Shown: positions 1 to 9,020 of the stretch, one piece after another
Numbering within the stretch: position 1 is the stretch's first letter
Layout: each line of letters starts with the position of its first letter
NCBI GenBank assembly: GCA_021441665.1
Contig: JAGYYN010034428.1
Coordinates: 1-25,048 of the forward strand
DNA length: 25,048 bases
Direction of reading: 5' to 3'
Source of the DNA: Euplotes cf. woodruffi 2 WChen-2021
Taxonomy: Eukaryota > Ciliophora > Spirotrichea > Euplotida > Euplotidae
The notes under the pieces: model-generated
What the model was told of the DNA's origin: nothing
The model's database searches: none
What the model saw: only the letters and a program-made list of their open reading frames with translations
Translations under genes and position numbers: made by a program

Positions 1-1
1 A

Positions 2-436
2 TGCGACATCATGGTCATGCCGAACCTGTACGGAGACATCGTCTCTGACTTGTGCGCAGGTCTGATTGGAGGACTCGGACTAACTGCCTCAGGAAACATC
101 GGTACAGACGCTGCAGTATTTGAAGCTGTGCACGGAACAGCACCAGATATTGCAGGCAAAAACATCGCCAACCCAACAGCTCTTCTCTTATCTGCATGCA
201 TGATGCTTGACCACATGGAGTTGTATAGTCACAGTGCAAACATTAAAGAAGCAATATACACAACAATTCAGCAGCGAGATAATTTAACTAGAGATCTAAA
301 AGGAGTGGGAACTACAACATCATTCACTGATAGCGTCATCAAGAGACTTGATATGGGTGACAAAGCATCGAGCAAAACATACTCTCTAAATACATCAGCT
401 GATAAGCCAAAAGCAGAAAAAGTGCAGGCAAAATAA
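2..436 (+). CDS. IDH3: NAD-dependent isocitrate dehydrogenase, 3' end (partial)
   Basis: The frame is open from the window edge (Cys-Asp-Ile-Met) to a TAA stop, giving the last 144 residues; the N-terminal part lies outside the window. The sequence carries the isopropylmalate/isocitrate dehydrogenase signature [18 protein letters not shown], followed by GNIG, the [15 protein letters not shown] block and a [11 protein letters not shown] helix. These are typical of the mitochondrial NAD-IDH subunits that oxidise isocitrate to 2-oxoglutarate in the TCA cycle. The YGDIVSDL segment keeps the metal-binding aspartates of the catalytic (alpha) type; the regulatory gamma type has Asn there. The tail after the last helix is a short Lys/Ser-rich extension. 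No TGA codon or frameshift is needed. The gene is convergent with COX19, with only 62 bp between the stops. Confidence 0.95.
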   Translation, partial: CDIMVMPNLYGDIVSDLCAGLIGGLGLTASGNIGTDAAVFEAVHGTAPDIAGKNIANPTALLLSACMMLDHMELYSHSANIKEAIYTTIQQRDNLTRDLKGVGTTTSFTDSVIKRLDMGDKASSKTYSLNTSADKPKAEKVQAK

Positions 437-448
437 AATGCGTTTATC

Positions 449-458
449 AGGTTCAATA
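449..458 (-). other. Breakage-site-like motif (relaxed match), left member of a pair
   Basis: On the minus strand this reads TATTGAACCT, matching HATTGAAaHH except at the weak lower-case position. It points away from a + strand match at 491-500, so the 62-bp IDH/COX19 gap holds a mirrored pair. The function is inferred from the Euplotes crassus consensus only. Confidence 0.4.
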
Positions 459-490
459 TAAATAAATAAAAAGCGTAGATTTCTGAATCA

Positions 491-500
491 CATTGAAACT
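491..500 (+). other. Chromosome breakage site-like motif (perfect consensus match)
   Basis: CATTGAAACT matches the Euplotes crassus chromosome breakage consensus HATTGAAaHH at every position. It lies in the gap between the convergent IDH and COX19 genes and overlaps the first two bases of the COX19 stop codon (499-501). In E. crassus such elements sit at a fixed short distance from the telomere addition point, inside or just outside the retained DNA. Use here is inferred; about two chance matches would be expected in the AT-rich non-coding DNA of this window. Confidence 0.45.
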
Positions 501-864
501 ATACATGGTAAACGTTATTGTCGACATGTGAGAAGCCTTGCATTCTGTAGATATTGCGGTCGGCCATTTTGTGGACTTCGACAAGCTTTCTAAACATTTC
601 TCTCTTCATCTCTGCTTCGCTATTCCACGATGTTTTATTGCTGAAGCCCAGCTTTTCAAAGGACTCTTTTTCCATTAAATTGTTTTTCATTCTTCACTCG
701 AGGTAGTCCATTTGGAACTTCTGGCAACGCTTGGGCATCAGCTTGTGCTTGTTCAGTCAGTTGTTATACAGACTTGCAAAGTTTTGTCATTCGTGAAAGT
801 GGTCGAGTGGAAATGCTCCTTTGTCAGGAGCGTATATGACTCTTCTCTGAGGATGCGCTGACAT
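499..864 (-). CDS. COX19: COX19, cytochrome c oxidase assembly twin CX9C protein
   Basis: Read with TGA as Cys, this is a 121-residue protein without introns. Residues about 14-22 (PDKGAFPLDH) match the conserved COX19 start. The twin CX9C motif follows: C-x9-C, about 11 residues, then RC-x9-C within QKFQMDYLEC, then RMKNNLMEKESFEKLGF, a close match to animal and yeast COX19. Three of the four motif cysteines are TGA and one is TGC, so the family identity and the codon reassignment support each other. COX19 is a soluble, disulfide-bonded intermembrane-space protein needed for copper delivery and assembly of complex IV. The protein has about 30 extra residues at the C terminus compared with human COX19. 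Its ATG is 98 bp downstream (in transcription sense) of the stop of the next minus-strand gene. Confidence 0.95.
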
Positions 865-962
865 AATTAAAGGTTATATTTAATTTTTCAACTTTTGTAT
901 ACTTCAGTCATGAATACTGAATGTTGAAAATATTACAGCCTCAAGTCTTAATATCAATCTGA
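865..962. other. COX19/upstream-gene gap with mirrored GTTGAA motifs
   Basis: This 98-bp AT-rich gap holds TTTTTCAAC at 884-892 (minus-strand GTTGAAAAA) and TGTTGAAAAT at 922-931. Both differ from the breakage consensus HATTGAAaHH by the same single change, A to G at position 2, and they face opposite ways, as in other gaps of this window. No gene is visible. Confidence 0.3.
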
Positions 963-1536
963 TTACTCGAATTCTGAGAACATTGGGGCCATTCTTGCAT
1001 CCAAATTATATCGGAGGGTGTCGAGGAGATCGTGAGCTCTTCTGTTCTCCTCAACTCTTCTTTTAAGCTGGAAGTTTTTGAGGAAAGTATAATTCTCGTT
1101 CAGCGACATGCAATTTATCCAACAAGCCAATGTAACTCCGTAAAAGAAGTACGCTGCGGTCCTTGCAGGATATTTGAAAAAGCATCTTGTGTCTAATACT
1201 GATTCGCGAGAGAATAACTTTGTCAAAAGAATAGTTGTTACAAATCCAGTAGTTAGTCCTCTTCTCCATAGCAATGAAGCGTCGTCCATTTTCTGTCCGA
1301 AACTAGCATCATTCTGTCTTTGCTTTTGCTCATCACCCTAAATAATTTATAAAGTTTTAACTTACATTAGCAGCACCGGACAAGTGTCTGTATGGATACA
1401 GTGATTCGGCTAATTTATAATGACCCAGTAAGTAGTCGATTTCGTGGATGATACCTTCAACTCTTTCCTTAATGAGTTGGTCATGAGTGATGTCGTAGTC
1501 TTTTCCTGCATCCTGCGGAATTCCTTCAATCTTCAT
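963..1536 (-). CDS. Small single-membrane-segment protein of unknown function
   Basis: Two exons (1366-1536 and 963-1337) joined across a 28-nt intron at 1338-1365 (GTAAGT donor, TTTAG acceptor) give 181 residues. I do not recognise the family. The N-terminal half is soluble and acidic, with YLLGHYKLAESLYPYRHLSG. A moderately hydrophobic stretch, about residues 76-125, contains GFVTTILLTKL and AYFFYGVTLACWINCM and could form one or two membrane passes. The C-terminal tail is a charged helix with paired Arg and Glu residues. The position next to COX19 and IDH, and the arrangement of short hydrophobic stretch plus charged helix, would suit a small mitochondrial inner-membrane subunit, but this is a guess. 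The start is the first ATG after an AT-rich leader, and the intron keeps the phase exactly. Confidence 0.75.
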
Positions 1537-1736
1537 TTATATTATAATAACTAAATTATTATAAATTTAGTGAATAATTAGTAACATTTTGTTATTTAAT
1601 TGCTTAATAATAAAACTAAAATTTGATTTATAATTCCCGATAATAAATTCATTTTATTATAAAGCTGAGCAATCGAATAAAATTGAGAAAAATAAAATTT
1701 AATCATAAATAAAATAAGATCAAAAGGAAACTAAAA
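1537..1736. other. Divergent intergenic spacer
   Basis: About 200 bp of very AT-rich DNA between the starts of the small membrane-protein gene (-) and the TBC gene (+). It must hold both promoters. The only breakage-like element is a weak AATTGAGAAA at 1681-1690, with one mismatch in the core. No other motif is clear. Confidence 0.4.
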
Positions 1737-4700
1737 ATGTTTACAGATAAGAATCAACTCGTAAGCCAGTTTTTATTATCTGCGAGTGGCAGCATGAGCC
1801 TGTTTATTATTTTTGATCTTTTTAATTACAAATCAAAACGTAGCTATTTAATACTTTGCTAACTGATGTTTTGAAACACTTAAAATATATTTTTAGGACG
1901 ATAAACTCAAACTGACCTCCACCGGGAAAGAAGCTAAAATCGAAGAGGGCTGGTGCAAAAATATCGGTGGAGATGAGTATAGAAAAAGAGTCCACCAGGC
2001 TATGATGCTCGCTAAGAATAACTACGAACAACGAAGGCTAAAATTTAACGGAATGGACAGCAAAAATAACTCAAAGCTTAACGAACTCGTTAAAGAACAC
2101 CAAAAGATTGTCGATGGAAAGTACAATGAAAACTTCAGGCCCTTTAATAAAAACTCGATTGAGGAAATCGAGAAACGCAAGGTCTTAAAACTCTCTTCAT
2201 GTCGAGGCAAGAGTCTCGAGAGGTACTTCGAAATCAATAAAGATGATAAATTTGCTTACTTTGATAATCCAAAAGCAGCTAAACCAAAGAAGGTTTTAGA
2301 GACAAATCAGTTCGAATGCAAAATCGAGGAGAAGTCGCGACTCAATGCCACCGAACTGAAGACATGGCATGAAAAAGACCAGAGCAAGCTTATTCGATTG
2401 AAAATAGCAGTTCCGAAGAAAAGTAAATAAAAGAGATATTTTCTTTTATGTAAATGATCTGTTCGAAGCTGAGTATCTAAAACTTGAAATCGAGAAAAAA
2501 TTACTTAAAAACCTAAGATTTCCTATTTACTCTGCGAACCAGATATTTAAATGAAGTATCTCGTCTCACTTGTCAACTCAAATGAGAATTGCTCCGATAA
2601 GAAGAGACAACTGGGATAAGATTTCATCAGTAATGGAAGTATTCCCTGAAAAGTTTGCTGAAGTGATGCAGAAATTCGGACAAGACCTCATCGAAAAAGC
2701 CAAGTCTAAAATGAATGTAAAATAACAAGTGGGTGTACGAATTCAAAAATCTTGTCCAAACTCAAGATGAAGGACAGCCATGCGATAGGGCAATCAAAAA
2801 CGGAACTCTGATTGTTGAAGACTATGGGGTTCAATTCATCGACGGTAGTAAACCAAGCAACAAAGTCTTAATTGAAGACTATGACGGACTACATGCGATA
2901 TTTTGAGAGAAAAACGGGGGGAAACATGAAGTTATATTCAAAGGCCGTAAGATGAGAGTTAACAAAGACGATACCAAAGAAGCCCAAGATCCTATGGAGC
3001 ATCTGTAAGTAAAAACTGCAGTAATCCATCTAGAAAGTTAAGTAAAGCAAACAGAAGCAACTTTGTTAAGAAAAATATGCTTGTGATCGCTATTAAATCT
3101 GTTTCTCTCGGTAAATTCAGTAAGGTCAGCAGAGAGGACGAAGTATGTGTGAGAGTTCAATGAGGCAGATTTTATACGAGGACTTCGTATATGCGAGAAA
3201 ACGCTGGAGATGTAAACATCAACGAGAAACTCGTTATCGACTTAGACAACCATCCTAAGCAAAACATCACGGTATTTGTCGATACTATTGATAAAAATAA
3301 CCTCGACCAAGTACAAAAAGATAAATGTGATGCTGAAACTATCGGGAGTGCAGATGTCGATATTTCTTACTGGTCCAACAAAAGCAAAAACTGAAAGATT
3401 GCATTACTTGACGGGGGAGTTGAAACTGATATTGTAATTAATGCAGATGCACATGTTGTCAATGAAGTCCCATCTAGAGGTAACGACCCTTCAGTCAAAT
3501 CTATATAGATGTCAAGCCAAGCTTAATGGAAGGAAATCAGATTCTATGCGGACGTGAAGTTCTATATAAAGACCAAGACCCAGTTAAATATCCGTCTTCA
3601 AGGTACTTCTTTGAAAGCTGGGGATGTGCAGGACTTTTTGATGAAAGCTTAATAAATAAAAGTATTCTTCCACTTTGAGTTCCAACTCGAGAAGAATTTG
3701 AAAGCACATTTGACCTTGATAATGACTACAATAAGTTTCTTCAAAAGAATAAGCTCCAAGAGCCAAAAAGAGATACAACAAATCCATTTGTTCCTCACAT
3801 GTTTAGATTTCCGTATTCAAAGGAGGAGTTCATCCAAAAGAACTATTCTGGAAGCTATGAAGATCTCGAAAAAGAGTTTCATCCTGGAGAACTAGTAACA
3901 TTTTTAAAAAAGGACCTATCTTCAAACCAGCAAAACTTCGACGAATCGGATACGACGGAAAGGCAGATATTGAGCTCTATTCCTTCAGTGAAAGAGACAA
4001 CGAATTTAAGATGATAGTTAAAACTGTCGCTAATAATGAAATCTGTGCAAATCAACTCGCAGGTCCAAATATTTTTATTGATAAACAGACCCACATTCCT
4101 CAGTCTGTTATAAATTGCGAATACGACTCTGACATCAGAATCACTTTAAATTCAGAAGACATCGAGCCGTTTTGTGAAGCGGTCGCAATAAAGTCGAATG
4201 CTCAGTTCCACAGAAAAGTAGCTTTATTCAGGAAGAATCCAGGTAGACCAGAAAAGAAAGAGAAGAAGCAAAAAGCTCCAAAGATTGATTTTGGAAACGC
4301 TGATTATATCACTGGTGATCTACTAGTTAATATCTACTCCGCAAGGAATTTACTATCTCTGACTCAGAGTAAAGGAGACATCTATGTTCAAATAAAGACG
4401 TACGAGCACCACTTTGAAGAAGACCAGTTCGGTAATTTTGCACTTGACGATTCGTTCCAGAAAGGAAGAGAATCGCAGGCAAAAATGACCCAAACAGTAA
4501 CTGTTACCAGCTCAGCTCCAGTTCAAGACTATATTATTTTTGACGAAGAAAAAGACCTTGGAACTTTTGTGAAAGGCTGCGTTTGCGACATCTACTTCTC
4601 TGTAATGCAAGAGGGAAGAGATGAAGATCACGAATTAGGAATTGCATCAATTCGAAGTGATGAGTTTCTGAATCCGTACAGACCTGCGAAAGAAGTATAT

Positions 4701-7700
4701 CTTCTCCTTGATAATCCTCCCAACTTCTCCTCGTCGCTGTATTTAAATGTGCTGTTTATTCCATCTGAAAATACTTTGAACAGGATGAGGATTGAGAAGC
4801 CATTTTCAAGTGAGTTCAACTCAGCCTATAACGAGTGGATTTTAACAAAAGATGTATTTGTTGACGAATACGGCTTTGTCGTACCGCTTGGAAAGTACCA
4901 CCCGAATCTCGTGAATTCAGACATTCTGAATCTTCACATTGAAGATGAAAACGAGTATTCCCGCAGCTCTGACGCTCCGGTTAACAGACACTCTCAAACT
5001 CCTGAGAAGCGCGTCAAGAAAGCAATTGTTGGAATCCCTGCGCTTTGAAGTCATAATTTAGACTTGAAGGAGGAAGAGAACTTTAGACCGGAGTTTGAAG
5101 AAGTCTTGTACAAGTTTAAGCAGTCTCAGATGTACCTCAACAACGAGGCCAAGTTAAAGGCAAATGAAGCAAGACAGGAGTACTGCTGGAACCAGTACAT
5201 GCAAATGGTCACTGACAATGTACACGATATGAGCATGGACCAAGGAGAGGATTTCGATCAAAACAGCGGTGAAGAAGGAAAAGTTAGATCAACTGGACAT
5301 ATGTTTTCTGTTGCCAACCGTGCAACCTGGAATGCTGAAAGCTGGCAAAACTCCGATCTCTGGGCTCTATGAAGACTCGGAATTTCGCATAATTTAAGAA
5401 GCAGAATTTGGTATGACCTGCTTGGAGCAAATATTCATGAAGACCAGGCTCGAAATAAGATAAGGGGTGAGGAGTTTTATGATGATTCAATTTCTCTATA
5501 CGAAAATATAAAATTGATTACTCTGAAGTATAACAACATTGCATTCGCTCAAATTGATGAAGACATCAATATAATGAACGTATCCAATACTCCTGCAAGA
5601 GACGATAGAGGAAGAATCAAGAATATTTTAAAATGATTTGTTGTTTGGCAAAAGCTCTCAAACATTAACATTTGCTACAGCATTAACTTTTGATATATCA
5701 TTCAGAGGTTGCTCAGTATTTTCACAGAGGAACGAGCGTTCTGGACTTTTGTTGCTATTTTATCGAAAATGAAAAATAAGCTTGGAGTCGAAGAATCAAT
5801 CATGCTTGATAGAAAAGGCATGTTTAGACTATTAAGCACGTGATTGCTGAGTCACACAAAACATACAATGCCAGATATATTCGAAAAGTTTACTGAAATT
5901 GGTCTTTCAATAGACTTCTTCCTCTATGATAAAATGAGTTCCTTGTTTGCGAATAGTTTTCCGTCGGATACACTATTGAGACTTTGGGATCTGATATTTT
6001 GAGAGTTTAGTTCACCAGAATCTGAAGGAAAATCAAAAGGACTCGGATACATCGTATCAATATGTCTTTATTTGCTGAACATAAATAAAGACCAAATTAT
6101 GCTTGCTAAAACTCACGATGAGCTTGCATGTGCTCTAAATAATTCGTGATGTGCAACTTTCGATACTGAAGAGATCGTTCAAGAAATTTACGAAAGAAAC
6201 ACAAAAAACTTTGTTGCAGGAAACTGGTTCTCAAGAAGACTTGCAGGCATTAGCAAAGTATTCGGTGATGCCGCATCATATCTAGACAACGCAAGAATCT
6301 CCTTAGAAGAAGACTACGACCTCATGTTTGAAAAGACGATGAGAGAGAACAGAGCTGTCTGGAATCTGATAAATCCAGACGAAGGCAAGGAACAACTTGA
6401 CTACATCGATTGGTGAGATAGCTCTCGCTCTAATATTTTATCACGATTCAAAAAGCAATTCGGCCAAAAGCCCAGTGCCCAGTATGAAGAATCTAAAAAT
6501 GGGGGAAGAGGAGGAGACCTCCAGTTTTCAACAGTCTATATATACTTTTACAATTGCTTTGATGCTGAGAACATTCATAAATTTGATATTGGTAAGCCCA
6601 AAAGTACTAATCCATATAGATCTGGCTTGTGAATACAACAACAGTACTAAAGGAAATTACTCGATAAAGCAATACGATAAAATGACTGTGATCGACAAGT
6701 GAATCAGGATCAGATACGCGGCAATGTGAAATGAAGTCAACTTCACTATCAGAGAAAATGGAAAAGAAATCTACGGCACCTTTACAATCGATCTTAATAA
6801 CTTCAAGCCAGATAAGGTTTACAAATTCTGGGTCGATGTGATCTGAGAGCGAGACAACAACAATGACCTCGAGTTAGAGATCGGTATCTTGTGTGAAAGA
6901 ACGAATAAAGACCACCACAGATCAGATACCAAGTTCACTGATTCTCTGAAAAGAAAGCTTCCAGACAGAGTCGATTTAATGAACGAGAATACAGAAAACG
7001 ACTTCATCAAGAAAATGAAGTCTGAGCTGATAAACCAGATCAATTTTGAAAAGTTACTTTTTAGCGAATACTACTCAGACAAAGAAGTGATTTCTCAACT
7101 TAATTACAAATACAACTTTATCGTGACCAAGGAGACATCAGATTTTGGGAAGATCGGAGTCAACGACTTGAAGGAGTTCAACACAAATGTACTTTTCCCA
7201 ACAATGGAGGATGAAATGGAGCATTTGTATGACGAATTCACAACTCCAACAAAGCATGTGCTCGATAATAAGAGTAACGAGTCCAGCAATATATTCGATA
7301 AAGCTGCTGTTATGCTTCTTTGAAAGACACTAATCAGAAGGAATAATCAGCTATACGGTGTTGAAAATCAAGATGCCGACTATGGATTTAACCTGCGTAA
7401 CTTCATGGTCACTTTGATTTTAATGTCAAAGATTACTGTTGGTCAAAAACTAGATTTGCTTTATGAAATTTTCGACTGGGACGATGGAGAAGGAGACGGA
7501 ATCGACAGTAAATCTATCAAGCTCATGCTGTCAACTGTAATGGCAAGAAACTTACAATACGTTCCTTCAAATCAGATAAATAACATGGTTGAACTTTTAT
7601 TCGAAGATGAATCCAGCTGCATTACATCATGAGTTTATACAACTTTTAACCCTAAAAAGGGAAGTTCTTTACCGTTTGACTATGCAGTTAAAGGCATCGA

Positions 7701-8892
7701 GATACATAACAATAAGCACGACAACGATGAGGATGAAGGTCATGTCCAATCAATCGACTTAACTAATGCATTTAGAGAGCTACTTTGGAAGTACCACAGA
7801 TTCTTCGGCTGTAAATGTCTATGCTTCCATCCCCAGTATTCTCCATTCAGAGATCTCCAGCAAGTTTTGAAGCTAACTAAGACCGACATACTGCTCCCTT
7901 ATAAAAGAAACTGAGTGAACGTGCTTTGCATCGTTTACATCACCAACGGAGTTAAAAGGGTATTCACTGCATTTTACGATGAGAACCATCAATTAATAGG
8001 GGTCGGTGACGATGACCAAACCGATGGAGACAACTTCAAAGGAGTTGAGAAAATCCTCAACGAAATGAAGTACTTCTGCAACATCGAGAACTACCCAAAA
8101 GTAATTGCTAAAGAGCAGTTTATGTACAAATCATTCAACGTGCCTTACTACACTGACTTCATGAGGAGCGAGACAATAATGCGGTGCATCGATCTCGATG
8201 ACATCATGGAGGACGAGTCCGTGCCTCTTGACAGTCCTCTTTACGTTCACCTCTACGACTCGAAAGGAAAAGTAATGGTGACTTGTGAATTTTCAACCGC
8301 AGTCGATGCAAAAATGGATCCTGGGCTGACTCAAATGCTAATCGACAACAACCAGATTGGGAATTACATTGGCCTCAACAAAGGCGTGGTGATTATCAGA
8401 ATGTCAGCTGCTTATAAGAATTCAACTCTGAACGATATTGAAGAAAGAGTGCGCATGGGAGTCAGACTAATCAAAGCTGAGTACAGCGTTAACAATAAAG
8501 AAATGGAGTCCCTCGAATTCGACTTGTTTGCATGGGACTTCAAGCGAAAAGGAGCTGATGATATTCCACTTAGACGCAGCATTCAACTTGAAGACGTCAT
8601 GACAAAATATGGAAATGATCTTGTTTATTTTGCTGTTAATAAAGTATCTGTGATCAACAGAAGCCCTGATCCGATAAAAGCAGGAGTTGTCGATGAATTT
8701 GACTGCTATTGCTTACTTGAAGAGATTGGAAGCACTAATCAGTGGGTTCCATGCAAAATTCACAGCAAAAAGAAAGACCAATTTGTTGTGGAATTAAAAA
8801 TCAGAACTGGATTTACAATGCGAAAGGATAGAAAAGATCTATTACTTTCAAAGATTGAAATGCAGAAATATGAAGAGAAATACTTTGTATAA
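1737..8892 (+). CDS. Large C2/TBC/EF-hand-like protein (probable inactive Rab-GAP relative)
   Basis: Exons 1737-1760, 1897-3004, 3034-3479 and 3509-8892 give about 2319 residues, with TGA as Cys and three +1 frameshifts (2428, 2723, 6648). Introns are 136, 29 and 29 nt. Visible parts: a basic N terminus; a C2-like sandwich at about residues 390-520; a second C2-like domain at about 790-940 (GDLLVNIYSARNLL); a TBC domain at about 1146-1360, opening with HNLRSRIWYDLLG and closing with LLRLWDLIF; an EF-hand-like stretch at about 1835-1900 (IFDWDDGEGDGID); and a beta-rich C terminus. TBC domains stimulate GTP hydrolysis by Rab proteins, with C2 domains for membrane contact. Here the catalytic Arg motif reads IDEDINIM and the YxQGMNF motif reads ICYSINF, so both fingers are missing. 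One phase break without a stop lies in the T5A6 run near 3901-3911. The gene ends with TAA TAA. Confidence 0.85.
1761..1896 (+). other. Intron 1 of the TBC gene
   Basis: The GTAAGC donor follows an eight-codon first exon, and a TTTTTAG acceptor precedes GACGATAAACTC. Removing the 136 nt joins codon to codon (phase 0). The intron is longer than the other two in this gene (29 nt each). Confidence 0.7.
2425..2430 (+). other. +1 frameshift site AAA-TAA (TBC gene)
   Basis: The frame reaches AAA TAA followed by A. Skipping the T at 2428 gives AAA AAA AGA GAT and opens the next frame for about 100 codons. AAA-TAA is the commonest +1 site in Euplotes. Confidence 0.85.
2720..2725 (+). other. +1 frameshift site AAA-TAA (TBC gene)
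   Basis: The frame reads GTA AAA TAA followed by C. Skipping T2723 continues as AAC AAG TGG GTG TAC GAA in a long open frame up to the intron at 3005. Confidence 0.85.
6645..6650 (+). other. +1 frameshift site TAC-TAA (TBC gene)
   Basis: The TBC frame ends at TAC TAA followed by A. Skipping T6648 leads into the frame that runs open to the true end at 8892. The slippery codon is not AAA. A 16-nt GT..AG intron at 6629-6644 would also restore frame but would be shorter than any other intron here. Confidence 0.6.
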
Positions 8893-9020
8893 TAAGGTGC
8901 AATTTTTATGAATAAACCAAATTTATTCTATTTCTATTTAATTGCTAGTTTATTTTTCAGTTAAAATTATCTCTTTTTTATATAAATAATTGAAATAAAA
9001 TAATTTTAACCAAAATGTTA
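8893..9020. other. Convergent gap with a perfect breakage-like motif at 8988-8997
   Basis: This 128-bp, very AT-rich gap lies between the 3' ends of the TBC gene and MCM9. AATTGAAATA at 8988-8997 matches HATTGAAaHH at every position on the + strand. No mirrored partner is seen here. Confidence 0.45.

Noticed and set aside
499-864. UGA read as tryptophan (as in Blepharisma or mitochondria)
   Set aside because: It would remove three of the four CX9C cysteines of COX19 and place Trp in the TFC site of NSA2; Cys fits every anchored family.
3480-3508. A +2 frameshift at ATA-TAG
   Set aside because: A 29-nt GTAACG...TATATAG intron explains the change and keeps the phase, like the 29-nt intron at 3005-3033.
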